Shown: positions 24,132 to 32,871 of the stretch, piece after piece
How the letters are laid out: every line of letters begins with the position of its first letter
Position numbering within the stretch: the stretch's first letter is position 1
Program-made: the position numbers and the translations under genes
The notes under the pieces: model-generated
Seen by the model: only the letters and a program-made list of their open reading frames with translations
What the model was told of the DNA's origin: nothing
Databases searched by the model: none
Origin: Paenibacillus camerounensis
Lineage (GTDB): Bacteria; Bacillota; Bacilli; Paenibacillales; Paenibacillaceae
NCBI RefSeq assembly: GCF_000723885.1
Contig: NZ_CCDG010000005.1
Location: 1 to 64,000, forward strand
Reading direction: 5' to 3'
Length of the DNA stretch: 64,000 bases

Positions 24132-24962
24132 ATGAGCTATTTTACCGACTTAACATGGAAAGAATCCATTAAAGATATAATCGATATCCTGATCGTCAGC
24201 TACATTATCTACAAAGTGCTCAATATGGTACGCGGCACACGGGCAGTCCAGCTCCTTAAGGGGATTCTGGTGCTGGTTATTATCTGGGCGCTGAGCACGG
24301 TTCTGGATCTGTACACGCTGAAATGGCTGATGAATCAGATCTACACCTTCGGGGTGTTTGCGATCTTTATTATTTTTCAGCCGGAGCTTCGCAGAGGGCT
24401 GGAGCAGCTCGGGCGCGGCAAGTTCTTTGGACGGGCCTCGGAGAATGATGAGGAGATCAGCCGGCTGATCGGCGAAATCATTAAAGCTGTGAATTATTTG
24501 TCCAAGCGCAAAATAGGGGCGCTCATTGTCTTTGAACGGGCAACCGGCCTCAACGAATACACAGAATCGGGCATACCTATGCGTTCTGTCGTCAGCTCGG
24601 AGCTGCTGATAAATATTTTTATTCCGAATACGCCGCTTCATGACGGAGCGCTGATTATGCAGGACGGGCAGATTGCTGCCGCAGCCTGTTATCTCCCGCT
24701 GTCCGAGAATCCGTTCATCAGTAAGGAGCTGGGGACCCGTCATCGTGCGGCTATAGGGATCAGTGAGGTTGCTGACTCCGTATCTGTTGTTGTCTCAGAG
24801 GAGACGGGTCAGATCTCGCTGGCCATCAACGGGCAGATCGTGCGTGATATTAAGGAAGAATCGCTGATCTCCAAGCTTCATCAGGAACTGAGCGCATCTT
24901 CGCCGTTGAAGGAGAAGAGCTCTGCTTTCTGGAAACGGAGAGGAGGCAAAAACAATGGATAA
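24132..24962 (+). CDS. cdaA: Diadenylate cyclase CdaA (c-di-AMP synthase)
   Basis: A 276-residue membrane protein that makes cyclic di-AMP from two ATP. Three membrane helices occupy about residues 12-80. The DAC domain follows with the catalytic motifs DGA (171-173, in PLHDGALIMQDG) and RHR (203-205, in LGTRHRAAIGISE). Synthesis is governed by the neighbouring CdaR and GlmM, and c-di-AMP controls potassium and osmolyte homeostasis in Bacillota (established). It overlaps cdaR by eight bases and has glmM downstream, the conserved order. Confidence 0.97.
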   Translation: MSYFTDLTWKESIKDIIDILIVSYIIYKVLNMVRGTRAVQLLKGILVLVIIWALSTVLDLYTLKWLMNQIYTFGVFAIFIIFQPELRRGLEQLGRGKFFGRASENDEEISRLIGEIIKAVNYLSKRKIGALIVFERATGLNEYTESGIPMRSVVSSELLINIFIPNTPLHDGALIMQDGQIAAAACYLPLSENPFISKELGTRHRAAIGISEVADSVSVVVSEETGQISLAINGQIVRDIKEESLISKLHQELSASSPLKEKSSAFWKRRGGKNNG

Positions 24963-26403
24963 GTGGATGAAGAATAACAACTTCAACAAGATTCTTGCCC
25001 TTGTCTTTGGTATTATCCTGTGGACGATTGTTCACGTGGATACCGAGCCTACGAATCAGACAATAGTCAGTACGCAGCCGAAAATCATCGAAAATGTAAA
25101 AATAGAGCAGACCGGTCTGGATGAAGAAAAGTATGTATACACCGTTGACGCCGATAGTGTAAGGCTTGAAGTGTCAGGCAAAAATTCCGATCTTAACTTC
25201 AAGTTCTCCGATGCCTATAAAGTGACCCTGGATTTAAGCGATGTCGGGCCGGGGGATACAACACTTCCGCTGAATTATACTCTACCCAAGGGAGTAGAGT
25301 TTGAATCGATGGAACCGTCTGAAGTAAATGTGCATGTTGAACTGCGCAATACGAAGACTTTTCCGGTAAATGTGAACATTGCGGGAGCACCGGCAGACGG
25401 TTATCAGGCTGCTGTTGCAGTAATTGATCCTGCAGAGGTAGAGGTAACCCTGCCTGCCAGTGAGCTCAGTAAAGTGGCAACTGTTCAGGGCACCGTTGAG
25501 CTTGAAGGGGAGAAGGAAACCTTTACGGAGAAGAGAGTAAGGTTAACAGCCTACGACAGCGACGGTAATGAAATAAGCGGCGCCGTGATTGAGCCGTCTA
25601 CTGTTTCTGTTCAAATGTCCATTTCACTTCCGAACAAAACGCTGCCGCTGGATGTCGGATTCACCGGACAGCTGCCCGGTTCCCTCTCATTATCCAGAGT
25701 TACACCGGAGATGGATACAGTTACGGTGTACGGAAGTGAGGAGATGCTCGCCAGCTTATCTTCCTATGAAGCAACCCTTGATCTCAGTACGGTTCAGTCT
25801 GCAGGAACTCAGCAGGTGAAGCTCGAGCTGAAGCCGCCTGAGGGGACGTCCAAGATTGAACCGGCTGAGGTGAATGTTACGGTCTCTGCCGCTGAAGTAG
25901 CCGAACGGACGATGGAGAATATCCCGATCAAGCTTGAAGGCGTTGGCAGCGGGCTTACAGCTGTAGTCACAGATCCGCCCGCCAAAGTGATTACACTGAC
26001 TTTATCGGGAGCGCCAACCCTGCTCGATCAGCTTGATCAGGATAACATTAGTGTGGTGGCGGATGTCGGAGGTCTGGCAGCCGGTGTACATCAGGTCCCT
26101 CTGCAGATATCGATGCCGAGGTTCATCTCCCTGGTCAATTCCTCACAGCCGCATACCGTTACCATTGACCTGCAGACACCGGCAACGCCAGAGGCAACGG
26201 CCAGCCCGGATACCGGTATAGGTCCGACTCCTGAGCCGAGCTCTGAGGCTGTTTCCGGCGGGGAGAACAGTGTGGAGCCGACTCATAGCGCTGAGCCAGC
26301 CGTTACGGCTACACCGGCTCCTACAGAAGGGACTGCTGAGAACAGCAGTACGCCCGAAGGTAGCGGGAATGATACTAATTCTGGCAGTACTGGCGGAACG
26401 TAA
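24955..26403 (+). CDS. cdaR: CdaA regulator CdaR (YbbR domains)
   Basis: A 482-residue membrane-anchored regulator of CdaA. An N-terminal transmembrane segment (about residues 10-26, ILALVFGIILWTIV) is followed by four YbbR repeats on the outside (about 45-410; recurring V-V-T-P-A and D-L-S motifs). The last 70 residues are Thr/Ser/Glu/Pro-rich (TPEATASPDTGIGPTPEPS), a flexible tail probably reaching into the wall. It overlaps cdaA and is translated with it. Confidence 0.92.
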   Translation: MDKWMKNNNFNKILALVFGIILWTIVHVDTEPTNQTIVSTQPKIIENVKIEQTGLDEEKYVYTVDADSVRLEVSGKNSDLNFKFSDAYKVTLDLSDVGPGDTTLPLNYTLPKGVEFESMEPSEVNVHVELRNTKTFPVNVNIAGAPADGYQAAVAVIDPAEVEVTLPASELSKVATVQGTVELEGEKETFTEKRVRLTAYDSDGNEISGAVIEPSTVSVQMSISLPNKTLPLDVGFTGQLPGSLSLSRVTPEMDTVTVYGSEEMLASLSSYEATLDLSTVQSAGTQQVKLELKPPEGTSKIEPAEVNVTVSAAEVAERTMENIPIKLEGVGSGLTAVVTDPPAKVITLTLSGAPTLLDQLDQDNISVVADVGGLAAGVHQVPLQISMPRFISLVNSSQPHTVTIDLQTPATPEATASPDTGIGPTPEPSSEAVSGGENSVEPTHSAEPAVTATPAPTEGTAENSSTPEGSGNDTNSGSTGGT

Positions 26404-26572
26404 CTTTTTGTGCCGGTAAGCGTCTATGTGTTGAGCAGGTTTAGTTACACGAATCCGAATTTATTCATACAATAATTCATTAAGCTATATAAGATGGGCC
26501 TAAGAATGGAGCACCATATATACTATTCGTAAGTTCATATTCGACATGTAGCGTATTTAAAGGAGAAAAGAG

Positions 26573-27913
26573 ATGGGTAAGTATTTTGGAACTGACGGTG
26601 TGCGCGGGGTCGCGAACCGGGAATTAACAGCAGAGATGGCCTACAGCATTGGCCGTTGCGGCGGATATGTACTGGCTGGAAATGTAGAGAAGCCAAAAGT
26701 GGTTATCGGTATGGACACCCGGATATCCGGACCGCTGCTGGAATCGGCACTTGTGGCAGGCTTGCTGTCAATCGGGGCAGAGGTTATCCGCATTGGTGTT
26801 GTCAGCACACCTGCTGTAGCGTATATCACCAGATTGCTTAAGGCAGATGCGGGCGTAATGATCTCCGCTTCCCACAATCCGGTTGAAGACAACGGCATTA
26901 AGTTTTTTGGCGGAGACGGCTTTAAGCTGACTGATGAGACCGAGCTGCGTATTGAAGAGCTGATGGATGCGGAGCAGGATGAGCTTCCACGCCCTGTTGG
27001 TGCCGGACTTGGCAAGCTGACCGTTGACAACGATGCAAAATATCTCTACCTGGAGTATCTGAAGACTACAATTACTAACCGTTTTGAAGGAATCAAGATC
27101 GTTCTGGACTGTGCGCACGGTTCAGCCTATGAGCTGGCGCCGCGCCTGTTCAGAGAGCTGGGAGCCGAAGTCATTGCTATTGGTTCGGAGCCTGACGGAC
27201 TTAACATCAATGACGGATATGGCTCCACACACCCGGAGAAGCTGCGTGAAGAGGTGCTGCGTCACGGTGCGGATCTGGGACTTGCTTTTGACGGGGATGC
27301 TGACCGCCTGATCGCTATCGATGAAACAGGCGAAGAAGTAGACGGTGACTTTATCCTCTGCATCTGCGGGGATGCGATGAACCGCGCAGGCAAGCTGAAG
27401 GATGCGACAATCGTTTCTACCGTAATGAGCAACATCGGCTTTTACAAAGCAACCGAGAAATTAGCGCTGAATACAGCCAAGACGGCAGTCGGTGACCGTT
27501 ATGTAATGGAAGAAATGCGCCGCGGCGGCTACAACCTGGGCGGAGAGCAGTCCGGCCATGTTATTTTCCTGGATTATAACACAACCGGTGACGGTATTCT
27601 GACCGCCATTCAGCTTGTAGATACTTTGAAAGCCGAAAGCAAGAAGCTGAGTGTACTGAAGTCCATGATGACTAAATACCCTCAGGTGCTTGTAAATGTA
27701 CGGGTGCAGGACAAAACGAACTACCCGAACAATCCGGCAATTGAAGCTGCTATTCAAGAGGTAGAAGGCAAGCTGGGCGATAACGGCCGTGTGCTGGTAC
27801 GTCCTTCGGGTACGGAGCCTTTAATCCGTGTAATGGCAGAAGGCCCGGATAAGGCGGAGCTGGATCTGTTCGTAGGGCAGATTGTTGAGGTTGTTCAGCG
27901 CGAACTGGTTTAA
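26573..27913 (+). CDS. glmM: Phosphoglucosamine mutase GlmM
   Basis: A 446-residue enzyme converting glucosamine-6-phosphate to glucosamine-1-phosphate for UDP-GlcNAc and wall synthesis. Signatures: start [15 protein letters not shown], phosphoserine loop SASHNP with Ser100 (98-103), magnesium-binding DGDADR, sugar-binding GGEQSGH, and phosphate-binding [12 protein letters not shown]. In B. subtilis and Listeria GlmM also binds and inhibits CdaA (established), matching its adjacency here. AAAGGAG precedes the ATG. Confidence 0.98.
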   Translation: MGKYFGTDGVRGVANRELTAEMAYSIGRCGGYVLAGNVEKPKVVIGMDTRISGPLLESALVAGLLSIGAEVIRIGVVSTPAVAYITRLLKADAGVMISASHNPVEDNGIKFFGGDGFKLTDETELRIEELMDAEQDELPRPVGAGLGKLTVDNDAKYLYLEYLKTTITNRFEGIKIVLDCAHGSAYELAPRLFRELGAEVIAIGSEPDGLNINDGYGSTHPEKLREEVLRHGADLGLAFDGDADRLIAIDETGEEVDGDFILCICGDAMNRAGKLKDATIVSTVMSNIGFYKATEKLALNTAKTAVGDRYVMEEMRRGGYNLGGEQSGHVIFLDYNTTGDGILTAIQLVDTLKAESKKLSVLKSMMTKYPQVLVNVRVQDKTNYPNNPAIEAAIQEVEGKLGDNGRVLVRPSGTEPLIRVMAEGPDKAELDLFVGQIVEVVQRELV

Positions 27914-27939
27914 TATATTATAAAATCATTAGCGGATGG

Positions 27940-27982
27940 AGCCGGTGATTGGATTTGTAGCTTCGATTGCCGGCTTTTCAGC
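27940..27982 (+). terminator. Terminator of glmM
   Basis: A 14-pair stem with G-T pairs (AGCCGGTGATTGGA against TTCGATTGCCGGCT) around an 8-base loop, then TTTTC. Moderately strong by eye. Confidence 0.6.
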
Positions 27983-28033
27983 TAATGTGACATCATTTTC
28001 AAGCAAATTCCAAAGCTTTCAAACATTATTTCA

Positions 28034-28063
28034 TTGCCAAAAGTGATGTAAGGTGCATATAAT
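28034..28063 (+). promoter_or_regulatory. Predicted glmS promoter
   Basis: -35 TTGCCA (28034-28039), 18-base spacer, -10 TATAAT (28058-28063), about 55 bases before the ribozyme cleavage site, so glmS is transcribed separately from glmM. Confidence 0.65.
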
Positions 28064-28118
28064 GATGAAGTGTCATTCGAGAAGGAAAGCGGGGATCGTG
28101 AGGTTAACAGCAATAGCA

Positions 28119-28325
28119 AGCGCCAGAGCTTGATCTTGCGCGGGGGAGAAGGGACAGTAAATGCCGGTTGGCGGCAGGCTGAAACGGATCACGGCAGATG
28201 TAAGCTGACGAGGTGGAGGTGTTCGAAATGTTCGGCGGGGACCTCCCGGTGATACACCAGAGCCGTAAATATAAGCGGAAAATGTCAGGGCGACCTTTCA
28301 CACAACGCTTGTATGGGTGTATGAA
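28119..28325 (+). ncRNA. glmS ribozyme (glucosamine-6-phosphate riboswitch)
   Basis: A self-cleaving leader. The cleavage site A-GCGCC falls at 28119/28120; the conserved core GACGAGGTGGAGGT (28207-28220), TTCGGCGGGGACCTCCCGG (28231-28249) and a downstream AGCCGTAA follow, the same order as in the B. subtilis ribozyme. Glucosamine-6-phosphate acts as cofactor for cleavage, after which RNase J degrades the glmS mRNA (established). The 3' limit, in the P4 region, is approximate. It lies about 200 bases before the glmS ATG. Confidence 0.93.
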
Positions 28326-28519
28326 GCATTTATTTATTCATGGGTATGCGCTAACGGAAGATACGTACGTCCTGCTGCGGCAGAGAAGAAGACTGTGCAT
28401 GTCATTTTACAGGTGACAGGCTTGACAACAGAATAATGCTTTTTCTCTACACTTGCCGCACGGCACGTCTGTTTCCTTATGCCGCCCATATTACAATCAT
28501 TGGACGGAGGAATTTTATA

Positions 28520-30352
28520 ATGTGTGGTATTGTAGGATATATTGGTAATCAGAATTCGCAGGGGATCCTGGTAGAAGGACTTAAGAAGCTGGAGTATCGC
28601 GGTTATGACTCGGCAGGTATTGCCGTATTTACGAAGGACGGACTGCAGGTTGTTAAGGCACAGGGCCGTATGGCTAATCTGGAGTCCAGACTTGAAACCA
28701 CTCCGCTGACCGGTAGTGCAGGAATCGGGCACACGCGCTGGGCTACTCATGGTAAGCCTTCTGACGAGAACTCCCATCCGCACACAGATGACAGCCAGAA
28801 ATTCTCGGTTGTACACAACGGGATTGTCGAAAACTACCTGGATCTTAAGGAAGAGCTGATTGCCGGCGGATGCCACTTTACTTCGGAGACGGATACAGAG
28901 GTTATTTCCCACCTGATTGCCCGTGAATACGAAGGAGACATCGTTAAGGCTGTACAGAAGGCAATCACCCATATGCGCGGTGCATTTGCCCTGGGCGTTC
29001 TGACTGAGCATGAGCCGGATAAACTGGTAGCTGTACGTCAGGCGAGCCCGCTGATTATCGGTCTTGGCGAAGGCGAAAACTTTATCGGGTCGGATATTCC
29101 GGCATTGCTGGAATATACCCGTAACGTATATATTTTGAACGACGGCGAAATGGCTGTACTGACAAGAGATGCTGTCGAACTGATGACGATTGAAGGAAAC
29201 TTTATTTCTCGGGAAATGATTACTGTCGATTGGGACGCTGTTACCGCAGAAAAAGCCGGATATGAGCATTTCATGCTGAAGGAAATCCATGAGCAGCCTA
29301 AAGCTTACCGCGATACTATGCGCGGCCGCATCAACGCTGAAGGCACTAAAGTAATTCTTCCTGAGCTGAAGCTGACTGTAGAACAGATCAAGAACATCCG
29401 CAACATCCAGATCGTTGCCTGCGGTACTGCATACAACGCTGGTCTTGTAGGACGTAATCTGATCGAATCGCTGGTTCGTATTCCGGTTGAGAACGATATT
29501 GCTTCCGAATACCGTTACCGTGCACCGATCGTAACGCCGGAAACACTGGTTATCGTAGTGAGCCAATCCGGTGAAACGGCGGATACCCTGGCTGCCCTGC
29601 GTGAAGGTCAGGCTAACGGTGCGCACGTTCTGGCTATCACTAATGTTGTAGGCAGCTCTATTGCCCGTGAAGCTAATGACGTACTGGTTACTCTGGCTGG
29701 TCCGGAAATTGCAGTAGCGTCCACCAAAGCTTACACTTCGCAGATCATTGCGTTCACCCTGCTTGGCCTGTACATGGCTGAAGTGCGCGGAACCCAGACG
29801 GATGCACAGGTTGCTGAAATTCTGGCAGCTATGAACACTCTGCCTGAGCAGGTAGAAGAAATTCTGGCGCAGAAGGATGCTATCAAGGCATACGCAGAGC
29901 AAATCTCCAGCCACAAGCACCTGTTCTTCATCGGCCGCGGCGTAGATTACGCAGTAGCTCAGGAAGGTTCGCTGAAGCTGAAGGAGATCTCCTACATTCA
30001 CTCTGAAGCTTATGCTGCAGGTGAGCTGAAGCACGGTACACTGGCACTGATCGAAGAAGGCGTTCCGGTTATCGCCCTGGCGACTCAGGAAGCTGTACTC
30101 GAAAAGACGGTGAGCAACATCAAGGAAGTGAAAGCCCGCGGCGCAGACGTACTGGCGATCACTCATCAGGAGCACGTAACCGACCTGCTGAAATCCGTTG
30201 ACCAGGCCTTCGTCATTCCGAAGACCCTGCCGCTGCTGACTTCTGCCCTGTCGGTAGTTGTAACTCAGCTGTTGGCTTACTATGCTTCCCTGGCCCTGGG
30301 TCATGATGTTGATAAGCCAAGAAACCTGGCTAAGAGCGTTACTGTGGAGTAA
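28520..30352 (+). CDS. glmS: Glutamine:fructose-6-phosphate aminotransferase GlmS
   Basis: A 610-residue enzyme that makes glucosamine-6-phosphate from fructose-6-phosphate and glutamine, the entry step to amino-sugar synthesis. It starts MCGIVGYIGN, with the N-terminal nucleophile Cys after Met removal; the glutaminase domain covers about 1-240 and two SIS domains follow (about 290-420 and 460-595, with SQSGETADTLAALR). It ends NLAKSVTVE as usual. ATG 28520 has GGAGG nine bases upstream; the longer open frame has no site. Controlled by the ribozyme upstream. Confidence 0.98.
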   Translation: MCGIVGYIGNQNSQGILVEGLKKLEYRGYDSAGIAVFTKDGLQVVKAQGRMANLESRLETTPLTGSAGIGHTRWATHGKPSDENSHPHTDDSQKFSVVHNGIVENYLDLKEELIAGGCHFTSETDTEVISHLIAREYEGDIVKAVQKAITHMRGAFALGVLTEHEPDKLVAVRQASPLIIGLGEGENFIGSDIPALLEYTRNVYILNDGEMAVLTRDAVELMTIEGNFISREMITVDWDAVTAEKAGYEHFMLKEIHEQPKAYRDTMRGRINAEGTKVILPELKLTVEQIKNIRNIQIVACGTAYNAGLVGRNLIESLVRIPVENDIASEYRYRAPIVTPETLVIVVSQSGETADTLAALREGQANGAHVLAITNVVGSSIAREANDVLVTLAGPEIAVASTKAYTSQIIAFTLLGLYMAEVRGTQTDAQVAEILAAMNTLPEQVEEILAQKDAIKAYAEQISSHKHLFFIGRGVDYAVAQEGSLKLKEISYIHSEAYAAGELKHGTLALIEEGVPVIALATQEAVLEKTVSNIKEVKARGADVLAITHQEHVTDLLKSVDQAFVIPKTLPLLTSALSVVVTQLLAYYASLALGHDVDKPRNLAKSVTVE

Positions 30353-30471
30353 GAGGCAGACTGCTTTTTGTAGAGCTGTCTGGTAACATTAAAGTTAGTT
30401 TCTAGACATTAATGTGAGTAACTTAACAATAATATATGTGTCCTGACACAACAGATTATAATCACTATACT

Positions 30472-30504
30472 TTTTTAAGCCGCTCATTTACTGAGCGGTT
30501 TTTT
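30472..30504. terminator. Terminator after glmS
   Basis: CCGCTCA…TGAGCGG stem with TTTTTT on the 3' side and an A/T-rich TTTTTTAAG 5' side. The rest of the glmS-lipoprotein gap (30353-30689) shows nothing further. Confidence 0.85.
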
Positions 30505-30689
30505 CTGCTTATAAGGTTGCTACTGTTGTAACGATCCTTTGTGCTGGTAAATTCTAAGGGAAATAAAGCATTAGACTAGAAACGGAGATCGCTTTTACAT
30601 ACGTAATATTCCACTTTATGGTATATTTATATGCGAATTTATATGCAATTTAGCTATATAATACAAGAAAATATTAAAGGAGATCGTTT

Positions 30690-31316
30690 ATGAAAGGTAA
30701 GATACTCTTATTATTTTTTTTAACGATGGTGTTATCAGCATGTCAAAACACTAATCAGTCGACTGCTGAGCTGCCTGCTGATGTAAGGAGTACAGATAAT
30801 CGAACAGAATCGAAAGAAATAACTGAGGGTCAATCAGATACTGAGCAAAATGAGCAAAATGAAATGTTATCCATGAGTATTGGATACTATGATTTGACCG
30901 GGGAATTTTATGATGAGATGCTTCGAAATCCTATAGATCATGATTATGAAGCGGAATTTAATGAATTTCAGAATTCCAAAGAGTTTTCCACGTTTGGATG
31001 GAGGGCACTGGTAAGCAAATATACAGAGGAATGGGATAAAGAGCTGAATCAAGTATATAAAAAGCTTCTTTCTAAGCTCGATCAAGAACCCAAGGAAGCA
31101 CTGATTAAATCGCAGAAAGAATGGCTAAAGCATCACTTAAGTGAAACAGAATTTGTAGAGAAGGCCTTTATTGATAATAGTTACCTTGGATCACAAGGCT
31201 TAGTAAGCCTGGAGACGGTCATAATGGGTAGAATTAGGGAAAGAACAATGCAATTATTGGAATATCGTCATTTACTAGATGGTGAAGTTGAGTTCTTATA
31301 CCAAAGCAAAAAATAA
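30690..31316 (+). CDS. Lipoprotein with LprI-like (DUF1311) domain
   Basis: A 208-residue lipoprotein: signal peptide with lipobox LSAC (Cys18), a polar linker rich in Gln/Glu/Thr, then a C-terminal domain like LprI/DUF1311 (WDKELNQVYKKLLSKLDQEPKEALIKSQKEWLKH). LprI of Mycobacterium inhibits lysozyme; in Bacillota the role is unproven. The gene is clearly more AT-rich than its neighbours, suggesting acquisition. AAAGGAG precedes the ATG and a terminator follows, so it stands alone. Confidence 0.75.
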   Translation: MKGKILLLFFLTMVLSACQNTNQSTAELPADVRSTDNRTESKEITEGQSDTEQNEQNEMLSMSIGYYDLTGEFYDEMLRNPIDHDYEAEFNEFQNSKEFSTFGWRALVSKYTEEWDKELNQVYKKLLSKLDQEPKEALIKSQKEWLKHHLSETEFVEKAFIDNSYLGSQGLVSLETVIMGRIRERTMQLLEYRHLLDGEVEFLYQSKK

Positions 31317-31336
31317 ACTTGAATACATAGTAATGG

Positions 31337-31360
31337 AACCCGCAGCGTATGCGGGTTTTT
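31337..31360 (+). terminator. Terminator after the LprI-like lipoprotein gene
   Basis: ACCCGCA/TGCGGGT stem around GCGTA, then TTTTT. Confidence 0.88.
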
Positions 31361-31373
31361 GCTCGTTGTGCCC

Positions 31374-31401
31374 TTGACGGACCCCACTACTCTGTGATAC
31401 T
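31374..31401 (+). promoter_or_regulatory. Predicted promoter and operator of the PadR operon
   Basis: -35 TTGACG (31374-31379), 16-base spacer, -10 GATACT (31396-31401). An ATGT-N8-ACAC element (31408-31423) just downstream is one base off the PadR consensus ATGT-N8-ACAT, fitting autorepression. Confidence 0.45.
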
Positions 31402-31461
31402 TTATAGATGTAGTAAGTGACACTGCATACCAGCCATACAGAATAGTAAGAGGTGAATGTA

Positions 31462-31788
31462 TTGGAGAACTTGACGGAAATGCTCAAAGGCGTGCTGGAG
31501 GGCTGTGTTCTGGAGATTATAAGCCGCAAAGAAACGTACGGATATGAAATTACCCGGCAGCTGAATGCCCTCGGCTTCTCAGATGTTGTAGAAGGAACAG
31601 TGTATACGATCCTGGTGCGGCTTGAGAAAAACAAGCTGGTGGAGACGACCAAGAAGCCCTCTGATATGGGGCCGCCGCGGAAATTTTTTGCGATTAACGA
31701 TGCGGGGCGGGAAGAGCTGCAGCGGATCTGGGCAAAGTGGGCGTTCGTATCCTCAAAAATTAACGAGTTAAAGGAGCAGAGAACATGA
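31462..31788 (+). CDS. PadR-family transcriptional regulator
   Basis: A 108-residue winged-helix regulator of the PadR family. The HTH region has LEIISRKETYGYEITRQLNALGFSDVVEGTVYTILVRLEKNKLVE, followed by the wing (PPRKFFAINDAGREEL). The start is TTG 31462 with AAGAGG eight bases upstream; a GTG nine bases earlier overlaps that site. It overlaps the next gene by four bases and heads an operon with two DUF1048 proteins, a common arrangement in Bacillota. The ligand is unknown. Confidence 0.9.
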   Translation: MENLTEMLKGVLEGCVLEIISRKETYGYEITRQLNALGFSDVVEGTVYTILVRLEKNKLVETTKKPSDMGPPRKFFAINDAGREELQRIWAKWAFVSSKINELKEQRT

Positions 31789-32132
31789 ATTTTTGGGAAA
31801 AAATCACCGGCAGCGATATGAAAAAAGAGTTTCAGGCCTTTGAGCAGCGGGTCCAAAAGCTCCCTGCGGATTACCGGGCGGCCTGGGAGCAGATTAATAC
31901 GAATCTTTGGGCGCATTCGGACTTTACCGGCCGTAATCTGATGCCTATTTTTGACGGGGTGCTTGGACTGCTTGAAGAGACGGCGGCAGAAGGCCAGAGC
32001 GTCGTGGAGGCATTGGGCGGGGATATTAAAGGCTTCTGTCTGGCAGTTGCCGGTGATGAAGGCACACCGACCTACCGTGATAAGTGGCGGGCGCAGCTCA
32101 ACAATAATATTGCCCGAAAATTAGGCAAATAG
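31785..32132 (+). CDS. DUF1048 protein 1
   Basis: A 115-residue cytosolic helical protein of the DUF1048 family. Repeated family features are FQAFEQRVQKLPADYRAAWEQINTNLW and FDGVLGLLEETAAEGQSVVEALGGDIKGFC. Homologues nearly always sit next to PadR regulators, sometimes with drug-export genes; function is unknown. Its coding start overlaps the PadR stop (ATGA). Confidence 0.88.
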   Translation: MNFWEKITGSDMKKEFQAFEQRVQKLPADYRAAWEQINTNLWAHSDFTGRNLMPIFDGVLGLLEETAAEGQSVVEALGGDIKGFCLAVAGDEGTPTYRDKWRAQLNNNIARKLGK

Positions 32133-32141
32133 GAGGCTAAT

Positions 32142-32456
32142 ATGAGAATCCAGGATATGATCGAAGGCAGAAAAGAGTGGCGGGCACACATGGCACGTGT
32201 CAAAGCGTTGCCGCAGGATTATCAGATTGTGTATAAGGAGATCCAACGATACCTCATTAAGGTTGGCCCGGTGGAGCTGAGCGAAGGGACGGAATTGCTG
32301 TCGGGTATTGTGGACCTTTTTGAAGAGGGAGCGGCTGGTGGACAATATGTGCTTGATGTGACCGGACGGGATGTAGCGGCCTTCTGCGACGAGCTGATCA
32401 AAGATTCCAAAACGTATGCTGATCTTTATCAGGAATATCTGGAGCAAAAAAAGTGA
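32142..32456 (+). CDS. DUF1048 protein 2
   Basis: A 104-residue paralogue of the preceding protein, sharing the same plan (RVKALPQDYQIVYKEIQRYL then GIVDLFEEGAAGGQYVLDVTGRDVAAFCDELI). Nine bases separate the two genes. The pair may form a heterodimer or dimer-of-dimers, but nothing in the sequence shows this. A terminator follows. Confidence 0.88.
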   Translation: MRIQDMIEGRKEWRAHMARVKALPQDYQIVYKEIQRYLIKVGPVELSEGTELLSGIVDLFEEGAAGGQYVLDVTGRDVAAFCDELIKDSKTYADLYQEYLEQKK

Positions 32457-32506
32457 CGGGGTGACTTCCCAAGGAACACTATCTCCCTAAATAACCAGTC
32501 CACACG

Positions 32507-32535
32507 GCCGCAAGGGTAACCTTGACGGCTTTTTT
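32507..32535 (+). terminator. Terminator after the PadR/DUF1048 operon
   Basis: GCCGCAAGG pairs with CCTTGACGGC (one bulged A) around GTAA, followed by six T. Confidence 0.82.
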
Positions 32536-32550
32536 GTTGTGCATAAGCTT

Positions 32551-32567
32551 CTTAACGCAATCTTAAC
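32551..32567. promoter_or_regulatory. Tandem CTTAAC repeats upstream of kdp
   Basis: Two CTTAAC hexamers (32551-32556, 32562-32567) start 11 bases apart, the spacing preferred by OmpR/PhoB-family response regulators such as KdpE. They lie about 80 bases ahead of the first kdp ORF. No kdpE gene is present in the window. Confidence 0.4.
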
Positions 32568-32647
32568 TGGCCTGCTGATACTCTAATCCTGATCTAATGG
32601 CCGGGATGTTAATCTGATTACAAAAGAGGAGAGAGGCGGTAAAGACG

Positions 32648-32758
32648 ATGACAGATGTGTATATGGTGGCAGCACTCGCTATATTATTCACGCTGGTGTA
32701 TGCATTCGTACAATGGTGCGGACAGGTTGTTGATGAGCAAGGAGGGACGGAGCGATGA
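32648..32758 (+). CDS. Small membrane peptide upstream of kdpF
   Basis: A 36-residue ORF with one transmembrane segment (about residues 5-22, YMVAALAILFTLVYAFV) and a polar C-terminus. AGAGAGGCGG precedes its ATG and its stop overlaps the kdpF start (ATGA), so it is very likely translated with kdpF. Similar short ORFs occur before kdpF in other Gram-positive bacteria; function is unknown. Confidence 0.65.
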   Translation: MTDVYMVAALAILFTLVYAFVQWCGQVVDEQGGTER

Positions 32759-32832
32759 CCGTTGTTATAGCGGCAGCTGTACTGCTGTTTCTCTATCTGA
32801 TATATGCCCTGATTCACCCGGAGAAGTTTTAA
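32755..32832 (+). CDS. kdpF: Potassium-transporting ATPase subunit KdpF
   Basis: A 25-residue single-span peptide (VVIAAAVLLFLYLIYALIHPEKF) whose length and YALIHPE-KF ending are typical of KdpF, which stabilises the KdpABC complex. AAGGAGGGACGGAG lies just upstream. Too short for normal ORF calling. Confidence 0.85.
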   Translation: MTVVIAAAVLLFLYLIYALIHPEKF

Positions 32833-32871
32833 GTGTTACGAGAGAGCAATTCATTTTAGGGAGGGACATTC

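Noticed and set aside
28070..28252. 60-codon ORF inside the glmS ribozyme
   Set aside because: Its sequence is explained by the ribozyme core and cleavage site.
28334..30304. 656-codon ORF antisense to glmS
   Set aside because: Covers glmS on the opposite strand with low-complexity translation; no start site of merit.
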